Source of the DNA: Leminorella grimontii ATCC 33999 = DSM 5078
Lineage (GTDB): Bacteria > Pseudomonadota > Gammaproteobacteria > Enterobacterales > Enterobacteriaceae
Reading direction: 5' to 3'
Length of the DNA: 64,000 bases
NCBI RefSeq assembly: GCF_000439085.1
Contig: NZ_AUUA01000001.1
Location: 744,001-808,000 of the forward strand
The notes under the pieces are model-generated. The model had not been told where the DNA came from. It worked only from the letters and a program-made list of their open reading frames with translations, and ran no database searches. Below are positions 22,301 to 32,946 of the stretch, piece after piece (position 1 is the stretch's first letter; each line of letters starts with the position of its first letter). Made by a program: the position numbers and the translations under genes.

Positions 22301-22517
22301 GACGACCATGGCGGCCCTGCTCGGCGCGCTGCCGCTGATGCTAAGCCAGGGCATCGGCGCAGAGCTCAGGCAGCCGTTGGGCATCTGCATGGTTGGCGGC
22401 CTGCTGGTAAGCCAGGTGCTGACGCTGTTCACTACGCCGGTGATTTACCTGCTGTTTGACCGCCTTAGCCACCGCTTGGTCGTACGCAAGCCAGAGCAGC
22501 AAGAGGTTGCGCCGTGA
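19371..22517 (+). CDS. mdtB: RND multidrug efflux transporter MdtB
   Basis: Inner-membrane proton-driven RND pump subunit of 1048 residues with twelve predicted membrane segments and two large periplasmic loops. The proton-relay motif [14 protein letters not shown] and the terminal repeat [22 protein letters not shown] are present. In E. coli the active pump is a heterotrimer MdtB2-MdtC that exports bile salts and novobiocin. It overlaps both neighbours by 4 bp, indicating tight translational coupling. A matS site lies within it (21928). Confidence 0.96.
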   Translation: MSAVSEMKAERALPTGGGLSRLFILRPVATTLLMVAILLAGILGYRALPVSALPEVDYPTIQVVTLYPGAGPDVTTSAITAPLEQQLGQMSGLKQMSSQSSGGASVITLQFQLDLALDVAEQEVQAAINAATNLLPGDLPYPPIYSKVNPADAPILTLAVTSDAVPMSQVRDMVETRVAQKISQVSGVGLVSLSGGERPAVRVKLNPQALAAYGLDSETVRSAITGANVNSAKGSLDGPTRSATLSANDQMRSPEDYRQLIIFYKDGAPIRLKDIATVEDGAENAQLAAWANQKRAIIINIQRQPGANVITTADEIRSLLPQLTNSLPNAVNVQILTDRTITIRSSIDDVQLELMLAVALVVLVIYLFLRNLPATIIPSVAVPLSLVGTFAIIYFLGFSINNLTLMAMIIAAGFVVDDAIVVIENISRYIEQGEKPLNAALKGAGEIGFTIVSLTVSLVAVLIPLLFMGDVVGRLFHEFALTLAVAILLSGVVSLTLTPMMCARLLSHESLRKQNRFSLAFENFFTRVVAGYGRYLTVVLKHPMTTLGVALGTLALTVTLYLFIPKGFFPLQDNGLIQGTLEAPQAISFSAMAKRQQEVTALLLKDPDVESVSSFIGVDGNNATLNGGRVQINLKPLSQRDARAPEIIDRLLARVESVPGITLYLQPVQDLTIEDKISRTQYQFTLQAMSQEQLTQWVPVLLERLKALPQLADVTSDWQDRGLMAYVNVNRDDASRLGIDMSAIDNALYNAFGQRLISTIYTQANQYRVVLEQQVDKDRVMDAFDAIYLKNASGQPVRLTSIATVEERFAPLSVNRISQFPAATVSFNLPPNVSLGEATRAITDAERELNFPSDIVTQFQGATLAFQASLTSTLWLILAAIVTMYIVLGVLYESFIHPVTILSTLPSAGVGALLALMLFGKELDIIAIIGIILLIGIVKKNAIMMIDFALAAEREEGKSPYDAIYQACLLRFRPILMTTMAALLGALPLMLSQGIGAELRQPLGICMVGGLLVSQVLTLFTTPVIYLLFDRLSHRLVVRKPEQQEVAP
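21928..21940. other. matS site, inside mdtB
   Basis: GTGACATTGTCAC, a perfect match to GTGACRNYGTCAC and identical to the sites in sbcD and rnd. Confidence 0.8.
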
Positions 22518-25500
22518 GGTTCTACGCCCTGTTTATTCACCGGCCGGTGGCGACCACCCTGCTGACGCTGGCGATTGTGCTCGCCGGCCTGCTGGGCTTT
22601 CGGCTGCTTCCCGTTTCGCCGCTGCCGCAGATAGACTTCCCGGTGATTTCCGTCAGCGCATCGCTGCCCGGTGCGTCGCCGGAAACCATGGCCGCCTCAG
22701 TGGCCACGCCGCTGGAGCGCGCGCTGGGCTCTATCTCTGGCGTCAACGAAATGACCTCCAGCAGCTCTTTGGGCAGCACTCGCATCATTTTGCAGTTTGA
22801 CATGGACCGCGACATCAACGGCGCGGCGCGAGACGTGCAGGCGGCGATCAACGCCGCGCAAAACCTGCTGCCAAGCGGCATGCCGTCTCGTCCCACCTAC
22901 CGCAAGGCGAACCCGTCCGACGCACCTATCCTGATCCTGACGCTGACGTCTGACGTCTATTCGCCGGGTGAACTGTACGACTACGCCTCTACCCAACTGG
23001 CGCAAAAAATCTCGCAGCTGGAGGGCGTAGGCGACGTCAGCGTTGGCGGCAGCTCCCTGCCGGCCGTTCGGGTGGAGCTAAATCCGCAGGCGCTTTTTAA
23101 TCAGGGCGTCTCTCTGGACGACGTCAGAAACGCGATCAATAAAGCCAACGTGCGCAGGCCGCAGGGTTCTCTGAATCTGGAATCACAGAGCTGGCAAGTG
23201 CAGACAAACGATGAAATAAAAACCGCCGAAGGCTATCGTTCGCTGATTATTCACTACCAAAACGGCACGCCGGTCAGGCTGCAGGACGTTGCCGACGTCG
23301 CCGACTCCGTGCAGGACGTCCGCACCGCGGGGATGGCCAACGGCGTACCGGCTATCCTCATCATGGTGCGCCGAGCGGCGGACGCCAACATTATCGACAC
23401 CGTCAACCGCATACGCCAGGAGCTGCCGGAGCTGCAAAGCGCCATTCCCAGCGCAATTAATCTTTCTATCGCTCAGGACCGTTCCCCGACTATTCGCGCT
23501 TCGCTAAGCGAGGTCGAACGTGCGCTGGCCATTTCAGTTGCGCTGGTTATTCTGGTGGTTTTACTGTTCTTACGCGAAGGCCGCGCGACGCTTATTCCCG
23601 CCGTCGCGGTGCCCGTATCGCTGATAGGCACCTGCGCCGCCATGTATCTGCTGGGATTTAGCCTGAATAACCTGTCGCTGATGGCGCTTACCATCGCCAC
23701 CGGCTTCGTGGTGGACGATGCGATCGTCGTATTGGAAAACGTGGCGCGCCATATTGAAAACGGCCTTAAGCCTTTTGACGCCGCGCTTAAGGGCGTGAGT
23801 GAAGTAGGCTTTACCGTACTCTCCATGAGCCTCTCTTTAGTGGCGGTGTTTATCCCTCTGCTGTTTATGAGCGGCCTGCCCGGCCGATTGTTCAGCGAAT
23901 TCGCCGTCTCGCTGTCGGTCGCCATCGGCATTTCGCTGGTGGTTTCTCTGACGCTCACGCCCATGATGTGCGCACGGCTGCTTAAGGCTCATCCTCCCAA
24001 GAGCGAACGCGGCTTTGGCCGCTGGCTTCTCGCCATGCAGCACGGCTATGCGCGATCGCTTGCCTGGATGCTTAACCGCGCGCCGCTGGTGCTGACTCTC
24101 TTTATCGCAACCGTAGCGCTAAACGTTTGGCTGTATACGATCGTGCCGAAAACCTTTTTCCCCGAACAGGATACAGGAAGGCTGATGGGCTTCGTTCAGG
24201 CCGACCAGAGCATTTCGTTTCAAGCCATGAAGCAAAAGATGAGCACCTTCATGAAGATAGTCAACGGCGATCCCGACGTTGACAACGTAACCGGCTTTAC
24301 CGGCGGTTCGCGCACCAACAGCGGCTCAATGTTTATCTCGCTCAAACCGCTCGGTGAGCGTAAGGACACCGCACAGCAGGTGATTAGCCGCCTGCGCGGC
24401 AAGCTGGCCAAAGAGCCCGGCGCCAGCCTGTATCTTATGGCGGTACAGGACGTACGGGTCGGCGGCCGTCAGGCCAACGCCGGATATCAGTACACGCTGC
24501 TGTCCGACGACCTTGCATCGCTTCGTCAGTGGGAGCCTAAAATTCGCTCAGCGCTGGCGGCGCTGCCCGAACTGGCGGACGTTAACTCCGATCAGCAGGA
24601 CAAGGGCGCGGAAATCGCCCTGACCTACAACAGAGAGACCATGTCGCGCCTCGGCATCGACGTAACGGCGGCCAACGCGCTTTTAAATAACGCCTTCGGC
24701 CAGCGGCAGATTTCCACCATTTACCAGCCGCTCAACCAGTACAAGGTCGTCATGGAAGTGGCGCCGCAATACGCTCAGGACCCCAGCGCGCTGGACAAAA
24801 TGTTTGTCATTAACGGCGAGGGCAAGGCCGTCCCCCTTTCCTATTTTGCGCAGTGGTACCCTTCCAATGCGCCGCTTTCGGTCAACCATCAGGGGCTTTC
24901 AGCCGCCTCTACGGTCTCTTTTAACCTGGCCGACGGTTATTCACTGTCAGACGCGACCTCTGCCATAGAGCGCACGATGACGGCGCTGGGCGTCCCGCCG
25001 ACCGTCCGCGGCTCATTCGCCGGTACCGCACAGGTGTTTAAAGAGCTGCTGCAGTCACAAATTATGCTGATCGTCGCCGCCGTGATAACCGTCTATATCG
25101 TGCTCGGCGTCCTGTATGAAAGCTATATTCATCCTCTGACCATCCTTTCTACGCTGCCGTCGGCAGGCGTTGGCGCTATACTCGCCCTAGAGCTTTTCGA
25201 TACGCCGTTTAGCCTGATAGCGCTCATCGGCGTGATGCTGCTGATAGGCCTGGTGAAAAAGAACGCTATCATGATGGTCGACTTTGCCCTGGCGGCGGAG
25301 CGAGAAGGCAGATTGACGCCGCGTGAAGCCATCTATCAGGCCTGCCTGCTGCGATTTCGCCCCATTATGATGACCACGCTGGCGGCTATCCTCGGCGCGG
25401 TGCCGCTGGTATTGGGCAGCGGCGACGGCGCGGAGCTGCGTCAACCCCTTGGTATCACCATCGTCGGCGGCCTTATCGTCAGTCAGCTTCTGACGCTGTA

Positions 25501-25594
25501 CACCACGCCAGTGATTTATCTTTATTTCGACCGTCTTAGCCGCTGGTTTGAACGCCGCAGAGCGTCAGGCCGCGCCATAGGGCTGCGGGCATAA
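22514..25594 (+). CDS. mdtC: RND multidrug efflux transporter MdtC
   Basis: Second RND subunit, 1026 residues, starting with GTG inside the mdtB stop (GTGA). It has the same RND landmarks as Mdt[15 protein letters not shown] in the fourth membrane helix and [22 protein letters not shown] near the end. It shares extensive similarity with MdtB, as expected of the known paralogous pair, and should form the mixed MdtB2C trimer. Confidence 0.96.
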   Translation: MRFYALFIHRPVATTLLTLAIVLAGLLGFRLLPVSPLPQIDFPVISVSASLPGASPETMAASVATPLERALGSISGVNEMTSSSSLGSTRIILQFDMDRDINGAARDVQAAINAAQNLLPSGMPSRPTYRKANPSDAPILILTLTSDVYSPGELYDYASTQLAQKISQLEGVGDVSVGGSSLPAVRVELNPQALFNQGVSLDDVRNAINKANVRRPQGSLNLESQSWQVQTNDEIKTAEGYRSLIIHYQNGTPVRLQDVADVADSVQDVRTAGMANGVPAILIMVRRAADANIIDTVNRIRQELPELQSAIPSAINLSIAQDRSPTIRASLSEVERALAISVALVILVVLLFLREGRATLIPAVAVPVSLIGTCAAMYLLGFSLNNLSLMALTIATGFVVDDAIVVLENVARHIENGLKPFDAALKGVSEVGFTVLSMSLSLVAVFIPLLFMSGLPGRLFSEFAVSLSVAIGISLVVSLTLTPMMCARLLKAHPPKSERGFGRWLLAMQHGYARSLAWMLNRAPLVLTLFIATVALNVWLYTIVPKTFFPEQDTGRLMGFVQADQSISFQAMKQKMSTFMKIVNGDPDVDNVTGFTGGSRTNSGSMFISLKPLGERKDTAQQVISRLRGKLAKEPGASLYLMAVQDVRVGGRQANAGYQYTLLSDDLASLRQWEPKIRSALAALPELADVNSDQQDKGAEIALTYNRETMSRLGIDVTAANALLNNAFGQRQISTIYQPLNQYKVVMEVAPQYAQDPSALDKMFVINGEGKAVPLSYFAQWYPSNAPLSVNHQGLSAASTVSFNLADGYSLSDATSAIERTMTALGVPPTVRGSFAGTAQVFKELLQSQIMLIVAAVITVYIVLGVLYESYIHPLTILSTLPSAGVGAILALELFDTPFSLIALIGVMLLIGLVKKNAIMMVDFALAAEREGRLTPREAIYQACLLRFRPIMMTTLAAILGAVPLVLGSGDGAELRQPLGITIVGGLIVSQLLTLYTTPVIYLYFDRLSRWFERRRASGRAIGLRA

Positions 25595-25611
25595 TTTTCA
25601 GGAGTCCGTTC

Positions 25612-27021
25612 ATGACCGATAACGCCCCTCACGTACGCTGGCAGCTGTGGATCGTTGCTCTCGGCTTTTTTATGCAGTCGCTGGACACGACGATCCTCAA
25701 TACCGCCCTGCCCGCCATGGCCCACAGCCTGAACGAAAGCCCTCTGCGCATGCAGTCGGTTATCGTTTCTTACGTATTGACGGTGGCGATTGGGCTACCC
25801 GCCAGCGGCTGGCTGGCCGATCGCATCGGCGTTAAGCGCGTATTTCTTGCCGCCATCGTGCTGTTTACTCTAGGCTCGCTGCTCTGCGCACAGGCCGAAA
25901 GCCTGCAAGAGCTTATCCGCGCCCGCATCGTCCAGGGCATCGGCGGCGCGATGATGGTGCCAGTAGGCCGCCTGACGGTGATGAAAATCGTCCCCAGAGA
26001 GCAATATATGGCGGCCATGACCTTCGTCACGCTTCCCGGTCAGGTAGGCCCGCTGGTAGGGCCGGCGCTGGGCGGCTTTTTGGTCGAATACGCCAGCTGG
26101 CACTGGATCTTCTTGATTAACCTGCCGGTCGGGATTATCGGCGCACTGGCCACGTTTTGGCTGATGCCCAACTATAAGATGCCGCCGCGCCGGTTTGATA
26201 TGGTGGGATTTATTTTGCTGGCGGTCGCCATGGCAACGCTGACCCTGTCGCTGGACGGCCACAGCGGGCTGGGGCTGACGCATTCCGCCATCATTCTGCT
26301 TTGCGCCTGCGGCGCCTGTTCGCTCGGCCTTTACTGGCTCTATGCCCGCCGGGCAGAATCGCCTATTTTCAACCTGTCGATGTTCCGCATCCCCGCCTTT
26401 TCCGTCGGGCTAAGCGGAAGCCTGCTGGCCCGCATCGGCAGCGGTATGATGCCCTTCATGACGCCGCTGTTTCTTCAGGTCGGGCTCGGGTTTTCGCCCC
26501 TCCACGCGGGGCTGATGATGATCCCGCTGATTATCGGCAGCATGAGCGTGAAGCGGCTGGTGGTTCGCATCGTCAACCGCTTCGGCTATCGCCACGTTCT
26601 GTGCGTCTCCACGCTTGCTCTGCCGGTGTTTACGCTGCTTGTCGCCCTTTGCGGCATACGGGGCTGGTTCTGGGCGCTGCCGTTTATCCTGTACCTGCTC
26701 GGCGTGACCAACGCGGTGCGTTTCTCCACCATGAACACTCTGACGCTTAAGGATCTGCCCGACGAATTCGCCAGCGGCGGCAACAGCATGCTGTCGATGG
26801 TCATGCAGCTTTCCATGAGTCTTGGCGTCAGCATCGCGGGCATTCTGCTGGGCGTGTTTTCAGCCCATCAGGCCGCGGCGGGAACGCCTGAGATCCAGCA
26901 GGCGTTTTTACACACCTACTTTGGCATGGCGCTGATTATGACGATCCCAACCTTTATCTTTATGCGAGTTCCGCTTAATAATGCGCCAAACGTTCAGCTT
27001 GAATCGCGCAAGAAGCGTTAA
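25612..27021 (+). CDS. mdtD: MFS transporter MdtD
   Basis: Major facilitator of the 14-helix DHA2 type, 469 residues. Motif A is visible as [13 protein letters not shown] and motif C-like residues in [35 protein letters not shown]. It is the fourth gene of mdtABCD-baeSR, 17 bp after mdtC. The E. coli homologue is not needed for MdtABC drug efflux, and an organic-acid/iron-citrate export role has been proposed for it; the substrate here is open. Confidence 0.93.
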   Translation: MTDNAPHVRWQLWIVALGFFMQSLDTTILNTALPAMAHSLNESPLRMQSVIVSYVLTVAIGLPASGWLADRIGVKRVFLAAIVLFTLGSLLCAQAESLQELIRARIVQGIGGAMMVPVGRLTVMKIVPREQYMAAMTFVTLPGQVGPLVGPALGGFLVEYASWHWIFLINLPVGIIGALATFWLMPNYKMPPRRFDMVGFILLAVAMATLTLSLDGHSGLGLTHSAIILLCACGACSLGLYWLYARRAESPIFNLSMFRIPAFSVGLSGSLLARIGSGMMPFMTPLFLQVGLGFSPLHAGLMMIPLIIGSMSVKRLVVRIVNRFGYRHVLCVSTLALPVFTLLVALCGIRGWFWALPFILYLLGVTNAVRFSTMNTLTLKDLPDEFASGGNSMLSMVMQLSMSLGVSIAGILLGVFSAHQAAAGTPEIQQAFLHTYFGMALIMTIPTFIFMRVPLNNAPNVQLESRKKR

Positions 27022-27044
27022 CGCCCTGACGGAGAAGCCGAGAG

Positions 27045-28439
27045 ATGAAAATAGGCATTACCGGTAAGCTCTTTCTCGCCATTTTGGCGACCTGTATGCT
27101 CGTTATCGTTACCATGAACTGGGGCGCACGCTTAAGCTTTGAGCGGGGATTTACCGACTATATTCGCCACTCTAACGAACAGCGCTTTAACCTGCTGGCG
27201 AACTCTCTGGCCGAGCGCTATCGCATTGAGGGAAACTGGGACTTCCTTCGCTATAACGAGAAACAGCTCTACCGCCTCCTTCGCTCTTTTGACCAAAACG
27301 ACGGCCATGAAGACATGCCGCCCCCGCCCGGATGGCGCGTTCCCTTTTGGGTGTTCGACACTCACGATCGCTTGATCTCCGGCTCATCCCACCCCGTGCC
27401 GAACGAAGCGACGCGCACCGCCATTACTCTCGACGGTAAAATCATCGGCTGGATCGTCGCCGTTCCCAGCGAAAAGCTAACCCGGCAGGCCGATATCAAC
27501 TTCTCTTTGCAGCAAAGCCGCACCAGCTGGATTTTAGTCGCGCTGTCCACCTTTTTGGCTGCCCTGATGACGCTGCTGGTATCCCGCAGCCTGCTTTCTC
27601 GCGTAAAAACGCTGGTCAACGCCACCCATAAGCTTGCCGCCGGCGACTTCAGCGCCCGGGTCGCCGTCGCCAGCAAGGATGAACTGGGTACGCTTGCCAA
27701 CGACTTTAACCTGCTTGCCCATACGCTTGAGAAAAACGAGTCTATGCGGCGCGCCTTCATCGCCGACGTGTCTCACGAATTGAGAACGCCGCTGGCCGTC
27801 CTGCAGGGTGAGCTTGAGGCCATGGAAGACGGCGTCCGCCAGCTAACGCCAACGTCGCTTCAGTCGCTTCAGGCGGAGGTCAGCGCGCTGACGAAGCTGG
27901 TTAACGATCTTCACCAGCTCTCTCTTTCCGACCTCGGCGCGCTGAGCTATAAGAAAGCGCCGCTAAACGTTATCGACGTTCTCGAACAGTCGTTGGCTAT
28001 CTATCGGGGGCGCTTTGAGCAAAAGGGCCTGGATATCGAGACCTGCCTGCCGCCAAAAGCAGTTATCTTCGGCGATCCCGACAGGCTTGCCCAGCTGTTC
28101 AATAACCTGCTGGAAAACAGCCTGCGCTATACCGATACCGAGCCCGGCGGGCGGCTTATCGTTTCGGCCGATATAGAGAAAGAAAACCTGTTAATCCGCT
28201 GGCAGGACTCCACGCCCGGCGTGACGGACGAGCAGATGACGCAAATCTTTGAACGCTTTTATCGTACCGAACTCTCGCGCAACCGCACCAGCGGCGGCTC
28301 AGGGCTTGGGCTTTCTATCTGCTGGAATATCGTAAACGCACATGACGGACGCATTAGCGCAGCGCATTCCCCTTTAGGCGGACTGGAAATTGCGGTAACC
28401 TTACCTCTCATTTCTACGGCGAGCGCAGCGGTACGATGA
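27045..28439 (+). CDS. baeS: Envelope-stress sensor histidine kinase BaeS
   Basis: 464 residues: first membrane helix (about 8-28), periplasmic sensor of about 130 residues, second helix (about 162-182), HAMP domain ([20 protein letters not shown]), H-box with His244 in [16 protein letters not shown], and N/G boxes ([25 protein letters not shown]). It senses envelope damage and toxic compounds and phosphorylates BaeR. It overlaps baeR by 4 bp. Confidence 0.95.
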   Translation: MKIGITGKLFLAILATCMLVIVTMNWGARLSFERGFTDYIRHSNEQRFNLLANSLAERYRIEGNWDFLRYNEKQLYRLLRSFDQNDGHEDMPPPPGWRVPFWVFDTHDRLISGSSHPVPNEATRTAITLDGKIIGWIVAVPSEKLTRQADINFSLQQSRTSWILVALSTFLAALMTLLVSRSLLSRVKTLVNATHKLAAGDFSARVAVASKDELGTLANDFNLLAHTLEKNESMRRAFIADVSHELRTPLAVLQGELEAMEDGVRQLTPTSLQSLQAEVSALTKLVNDLHQLSLSDLGALSYKKAPLNVIDVLEQSLAIYRGRFEQKGLDIETCLPPKAVIFGDPDRLAQLFNNLLENSLRYTDTEPGGRLIVSADIEKENLLIRWQDSTPGVTDEQMTQIFERFYRTELSRNRTSGGSGLGLSICWNIVNAHDGRISAAHSPLGGLEIAVTLPLISTASAAVR

Positions 28440-29143
28440 CAGAAAAAAGCGAACTGGCCGAAGGCGGCCTGCCCCCCATCCTCATCGTTGAAGACGAACC
28501 CAAGCTTGGGCGCCTGCTGGTCGACTATCTGCAGGCGGCCGGCTATCAGACGCAGCTGTTAACCCACGGCGGCGAAGTGGTTGAGCACGTTCGCCGTTTT
28601 CCGCCTTCGCTCATTCTTCTGGACCTGATGCTGCCCGGCGTCGACGGTATGACCCTCTGCCGCGAAATTCGCCTCTTTTCCGACGTGCCCGTTATTATGG
28701 TGACGGCGAAAACCGAAGAGCTGGACCGGCTTTCCGGGCTTGAAATCGGTGCTGACGACTACGTGTGCAAGCCCTACAGCCCCAGAGAGGTGGTCGCCAG
28801 AGTTAAGGCGCTGCTCAAACGCAGCTATACGACGCCCCGCCCGCTATCGGCTCAGGACGACGCTCTGAGGCTTGACGAGACGCAGTTTCGGGTGTCCTAT
28901 CGCGAGCTTCAGCTTGACCTCACCGCCGCTGAGTTCCGACTGCTTAAGGCGCTCATGGCCAATCCCGGACAGGTGCTGACCCGTGAATCTCTGCTAAATA
29001 ATCTGTATGATGACTACCGCGTCGTTACCGACCGCACCGTCGACAGTCATATAAAAAACCTGCGCCGCAAGTTGGAAACGTTGGACGCAGAACGGGTCTT
29101 TATTCGCTCCGTTTACGGATTAGGATACCGTTTTGAGGGATAG
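28436..29143 (+). CDS. baeR: Envelope-stress response regulator BaeR
   Basis: OmpR-class regulator of 235 residues. The receiver has the acidic pair EDEP, Asp63 in [11 protein letters not shown], and [12 protein letters not shown]; the winged helix ends in [15 protein letters not shown] and [11 protein letters not shown]. It activates mdtABCD through the BaeR box upstream of mdtA. It is last in the operon; no clear terminator follows. Confidence 0.96.
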   Translation: MTEKSELAEGGLPPILIVEDEPKLGRLLVDYLQAAGYQTQLLTHGGEVVEHVRRFPPSLILLDLMLPGVDGMTLCREIRLFSDVPVIMVTAKTEELDRLSGLEIGADDYVCKPYSPREVVARVKALLKRSYTTPRPLSAQDDALRLDETQFRVSYRELQLDLTAAEFRLLKALMANPGQVLTRESLLNNLYDDYRVVTDRTVDSHIKNLRRKLETLDAERVFIRSVYGLGYRFEG

Positions 29144-29238
29144 TCCAGGCTATATTCCTTAGTGATTTATGCGCAATGTCGCCCATAATTGAAGGAATAC
29201 GGCCTAATACAAGGAAAGACAATGGAGTCCACTGTCGA

Positions 29239-30132
29239 ATGAAATATCAATCAAAGAGCGCCGCTGCGGCGGTCTTTCTTAGCGTTACCGCTGCGTTCTG
29301 TGCGCAGAATGCGCTTGCGGCGCCCTCAGAGGGCTGCGCAATCAGCGAAAGCGTCAACGCCAATAACCACCTTATTCTTTTAAGTTACCCCTATACAACG
29401 CCCGTCAAGCGCGTTGAGACCTACACCGAAAGCGATGACACCGGCTCTGCCTTTTATTCGGTCTTTAACTATGACCGCTGCGGCCAGATCCTCGACATGC
29501 ACTATCAGCTGGTAAAAAACGAGCAGCGCTTTATTCTGGATTCGGAATACGGCCTGACGAAAATGGACGACGGCTGGCTAAATAGTTACAGCGTCACTAT
29601 GTATAACATCTTTGCCAAACAGCGGGTGCTGGCATTCGCGCGCGAAGGGACAACCCGCTATCGCACCGACGCTAACGGGCTTATCGTCGGATCAATAGAA
29701 AACTATACCGCCGGCAGCAAAGAAAAAATAGAAAGTGGTGAAACGCGCGGCAGCTATCTGTTAGACAGCACAAAGCGTATTGCTAACGTAACCCTGCTCG
29801 GCTCGGACGGCGGTGATAATCGTTTTTTCTACAACGGCAGCGGCATGCCGTTTTCATTCACAAGCCCCAACTCCCATATTATTTATCTGTACGACAAGCA
29901 GGGGCGTCAGGACAGTTCGCTCGAAATCAGCGTGTCATCGTTCTACTTCGGCAGCAAAAAAAGCAACTGTACGGAATGGAACTCCCATAACGACTGTACC
30001 AGAGCCGTTTCCGATGAAATTGAGCTGTTTCCTAACTATGCCGTTCAAAGGAAGAGCGTCTTTCGGTCTACCTTTAGCTATTGGGATGAAGAGTCAAATC
30101 AAGATGCAAGGTTGGTAAATAAAGAAAAATGA
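29239..30132 (+). CDS. Secreted protein of unknown function (paralogue A)
   Basis: 297 residues with a clear Sec signal peptide (MKYQSKSAAAAVFLSVTAAF, cleavage likely after ALA at about 28). The frame is open from 29176, but the Met at 29239 starts the signal peptide. The mature protein is rich in Tyr, Ser and Asn, with YD-repeat-like elements (FNYDRCGQI, FFYNGSGMPF, YLYDKQGRQD) and a C-terminal Cys pair (KKSNCTEWNSHNDCT) followed by FSYWDEES. Paralogue B shares all of these in the same order. It lies 95 bp after baeR and overlaps B by 4 bp. I do not recognise the family. Confidence 0.7.
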   Translation: MKYQSKSAAAAVFLSVTAAFCAQNALAAPSEGCAISESVNANNHLILLSYPYTTPVKRVETYTESDDTGSAFYSVFNYDRCGQILDMHYQLVKNEQRFILDSEYGLTKMDDGWLNSYSVTMYNIFAKQRVLAFAREGTTRYRTDANGLIVGSIENYTAGSKEKIESGETRGSYLLDSTKRIANVTLLGSDGGDNRFFYNGSGMPFSFTSPNSHIIYLYDKQGRQDSSLEISVSSFYFGSKKSNCTEWNSHNDCTRAVSDEIELFPNYAVQRKSVFRSTFSYWDEESNQDARLVNKEK

Positions 30133-30992
30133 AACACAGCCTTATTGCAATCGCACTGGGAGCTGCGTTTTTTAGCGGCACTGCTTTGGCTGACATACCG
30201 TGTGATGAAGCTGTTATTAAATATCGTCAGTTGAACGCGGATATTCTCGGTAAGAGCCTGCCACAAGGCCACCCACGCAGCGTTGAGACGACGATAAGCA
30301 ACCGCTCGGAAAACGGTGAGAGTACCATGTCAGACGAGGTCAACTATGATGCCTGCGGTCGCCTGACAAGTGGGAGAGAACGCATCAATTCTGTTACATT
30401 CAGTTCTTCAGGGTCAACGATAAAAGTTGAAGGAAGTGCACATATGAGAGCGCATCCCAATGGCTGGAAATATGACATCGCCATGACGACATCCGTTGAA
30501 GAAGCCGGCAAGCAGCAGATTGGCCAAATAAACAGCCAAGGTTTCTACGCGCTGAATGAGCAAGGATGGATTTCAGTGTATAAAAACACTATCACTACGG
30601 GCTTATCAGGACAGAGTAAATCAACTATCGCCACGTCTCACTACCGTATCAACGATAAAAACCAGTTGGTTTTTTCGCAAACCGACAAGGGGCTAGACAG
30701 AGGCGAAGTACGCTATACCTATAACTCAAACGGCCAGCCAGAATTTATCGTTTCGCAGAAGAAACAGATAAGCACTGTTTATGATGCCAATGGCCGTAAT
30801 TTAGCGTTCTTTTCTATAACGCTTTACCCTTGGGCACTGATTTCAGCAAGCGGGCGCTGCCAAGAATGGGATAAGCAGGATAACTGTACTTTAGTAAAAC
30901 ATAGCGAAATAGAAATTGGCAAAAAAGGGCAAGGAACATCAAGAAACTTGGAAACCCGCACCGTTTATCGCTATTGGGATGATGCAAAATAG
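30129..30992 (+). CDS. Secreted protein of unknown function (paralogue B)
   Basis: 287 residues with a signal peptide (MKHSLIAIALGAAFFSGTALA). It aligns with paralogue A: VNYDACGRLT, YTYNSNGQPEF, TVYDANGRNL, the Cys pair in GRCQEWDKQDNCT and a YRYWDDAK end. A tandem duplication with much divergence is inferred. The overlap with A (ATGA) implies equimolar synthesis, perhaps as partners in the periplasm or at the cell surface. The YDxxGR elements recall YD/RHS beta-strand repeats but are too few for an RHS shell. Function is unknown. Confidence 0.7.
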   Translation: MKHSLIAIALGAAFFSGTALADIPCDEAVIKYRQLNADILGKSLPQGHPRSVETTISNRSENGESTMSDEVNYDACGRLTSGRERINSVTFSSSGSTIKVEGSAHMRAHPNGWKYDIAMTTSVEEAGKQQIGQINSQGFYALNEQGWISVYKNTITTGLSGQSKSTIATSHYRINDKNQLVFSQTDKGLDRGEVRYTYNSNGQPEFIVSQKKQISTVYDANGRNLAFFSITLYPWALISASGRCQEWDKQDNCTLVKHSEIEIGKKGQGTSRNLETRTVYRYWDDAK

Positions 30993-31346
30993 CTCTGGCC
31001 CACACACAAAACCACATAACGACGCCTATTACACGGCGTCGCCTATTTCTCCGTCTTTCTCTGCCAGTTTTACCTTCATTTAGCGCCACTCTTTCATCAT
31101 TTTTGCTATCCCTACAGACATAAAAATATAACTAATTAATAAATATAAAATTTATTTAAATTAAATTGCACTGCCTTCAAATTATTTCCGACAAAAATCA
31201 CATTCCTGATAAAAACCCCTAGTCTTTCACTTTGCTTCAAGTAACCTGCTAATTCGAATTAGCACATAGAAAAACAAAAATTATCGCCTTTATACCTCTC
31301 TGCCTATCAAGGGGAACCGGTTTATAACCAACATAAAAGGGACCAC
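30993..31346 (+). promoter_or_regulatory. Gap ahead of the TRAP operon, with an 18-bp palindromic operator
   Basis: A weak hairpin (CGACGCC/GGCGTCG, 31020-31041) may end the upstream pair. The remainder is AT-rich. TGCTAATTCGAATTAGCA at 31247-31264 is a perfect palindrome with a central CG, the layout of LacI/GalR-family operators; the inner GCT-N10-AGC spacing equals that of Cra sites (GCTGAANCGNTTCAGC). It lies 86 bp ahead of the first TRAP gene and is the likely target of the LacI-type regulator at 36352. The promoter itself could not be placed. Confidence 0.6.
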
Positions 31347-31349
31347 TCT

Positions 31350-32360
31350 ATGAAAGCGAACAAACTCCTCTTTACCCTAACCTTAGCCTGCGGGCTTACC
31401 TGCACCTCTGCGGCTCTTGCCGCGCAATATACGCTGAAAGTCGGGCACAGCGCCCAAACCTCTTTTCATATGCACAAAGCGTGGGAAAAATTTGCCGACG
31501 AGGTTAAAAAAGGGTCGAACGGCGAGATAGACGTTCAAATCTTCCCGGCGGACCAAATGGGCAACAGCCTCGAACAGCTCGAATACGTCCAAACCGGTAC
31601 GCTAGACATGACCTCCCAATCAATGAGCCTGTTGGCCAACTGGGATAAAGCGTTCGGCATTACCGAAATGCCCTACGTCTTCACCAGCCGCGAAGAGGCG
31701 CTGAGCGTGCTCAACGGCGACTTTGGTCAATATCTGTTTAGCAAGCTTGAACCCCTGGAGCTTAAAGGACTGGCCGTGGCGGAAAACGGCTTTCGCCAGA
31801 TAACCAATAACCGCGGGCCGATTTATAAGCCCGACGATCTGAAAAACCTGAAAATACGCACCATGCAGATAGACTCCCACATTCTCGCCTATCGTCACAT
31901 GGGCGCAAACCCGACTCCCATGGCGTTCGGCGAGCTCTATTCGGCCCTGCAACAGGGCGTAGTCGACGGGCAGGACAACCCGCTAAGCCAAATTGTCACC
32001 AGCCGCTTTTATGAAGTGCAGAAATACGTTTCTCTGGCCAATATCGTTTATAGCACCGACGTCGTATTAATCGGCCTGAATAAATACAACTCGCTGCCGG
32101 AAAAATACCAAACGCTGATTAAAGATGCGATGAAATCCGCCATGGCCTATCAACAGGAGTTAATTAAGCAGGAAGAAGACGGCTACGTCGCTTTTCTGGA
32201 AAAGGCTGGGCTTAAAGTCAATTCGCTGTCGCCAGAGCAAATCGCCGCATTCAAAGAGAAGGTCAATGAGGTTCGTCCTCAAATGATTAAATCCATCGGC
32301 CAGGAAAACTGGGACAAGCTGGAGAGCAGCATTAAGGCGTATCACGCTAATAAGCAGTAG
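31350..32360 (+). CDS. TRAP transporter solute-binding protein (DctP family)
   Basis: 336 residues: signal peptide (MKANKLLFTLTLACGLTC, ending SAALAAQ) followed by a DctP fold, with YTLKVGHSAQTSFHMHKAWEKF at the start and the ligand-carboxylate arginine expected in LKIRTMQ. GELYSALQQGVVDGQDNP is the family signature. It captures an acidic substrate in the periplasm for the QM permease. AAAGGGA precedes the ATG. It is the first gene of a six-gene cluster. The substrate is not evident, but the following genes suggest a hydroxy- or keto-acid. Confidence 0.9.
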   Translation: MKANKLLFTLTLACGLTCTSAALAAQYTLKVGHSAQTSFHMHKAWEKFADEVKKGSNGEIDVQIFPADQMGNSLEQLEYVQTGTLDMTSQSMSLLANWDKAFGITEMPYVFTSREEALSVLNGDFGQYLFSKLEPLELKGLAVAENGFRQITNNRGPIYKPDDLKNLKIRTMQIDSHILAYRHMGANPTPMAFGELYSALQQGVVDGQDNPLSQIVTSRFYEVQKYVSLANIVYSTDVVLIGLNKYNSLPEKYQTLIKDAMKSAMAYQQELIKQEEDGYVAFLEKAGLKVNSLSPEQIAAFKEKVNEVRPQMIKSIGQENWDKLESSIKAYHANKQ

Positions 32361-32386
32361 ATAAGGCATATAAAACCCGTACCTCA

Positions 32387-32412
32387 CCTGCCTTCTGAAA
32401 CAGGAAGGCGGG
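32387..32412 (+). other. Stem-loop between the DctP and DctQ genes
   Basis: CCTGCCTTC pairs with GAAGGCGGG (9 bp, one G-T) around an 8-nt loop, without a T-run. Such intercistronic hairpins often protect the upstream message, giving more binding protein than permease. Confidence 0.5.
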
Positions 32413-32436
32413 CATCCCATTGCCGGAAAACGCGTT

Positions 32437-32937
32437 ATGAAAATTATTTACTATATTAACGAGAACCTCGAAAAAGGATTATTAATATTAACGCTGGGCC
32501 TGATGAGCGCATTTATCATTATTCAGGTCGTTATGCGCTACGTATTTCAATCCTCCCTGGCCTGGTCTGAAGAGTTTATCCGCTGGCTTTTTGTTTGGTT
32601 TATCTGGATTGGAATTAGTTACGGCTTTAAATTAAAAAAGCACGTTAGCATTCCGCTTATCGTCGATCTGTTCCCAGACAAAATCAGAAAAGGCATCGCC
32701 ATATTCACTCAATTATCCATGGCCGTCTTTTTCATCTTTCTTTGCTACTACAGCTATAAGCAGGCCACGTCCCCGCTGGTGCTTCGCCAGTCTTCCGTCG
32801 TCCTTGCCTGGCCTATCGACAAACAGAACGTCAGCATGTTTTGGCTTTACGCCTCGATGCCTTTAGGCGCCCTGCTTTCCTCATTTCGCCTGTTTCAAAA
32901 CGCCGTTCTGGATATCGGGCGTTTTAATAAACATTAA
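32437..32937 (+). CDS. TRAP transporter small permease (DctQ family)
   Basis: 166 residues with four predicted membrane helices (about 15-35, 48-66, 87-107, 128-148). The family motif with VVMRYVFQSSLAWSEEFIRW is present. It partners the large permease to take up the substrate delivered by the DctP protein, driven by the sodium gradient. The next gene starts 9 bp downstream. Confidence 0.9.
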   Translation: MKIIYYINENLEKGLLILTLGLMSAFIIIQVVMRYVFQSSLAWSEEFIRWLFVWFIWIGISYGFKLKKHVSIPLIVDLFPDKIRKGIAIFTQLSMAVFFIFLCYYSYKQATSPLVLRQSSVVLAWPIDKQNVSMFWLYASMPLGALLSSFRLFQNAVLDIGRFNKH

Positions 32938-32946
32938 GGGGACATC

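Noticed and set aside
31160-31205. CRP site ahead of the TRAP operon
   Set aside because: Only a TCACA right half (AATCACATT) is present; the left half at the required spacing is TTCCG.
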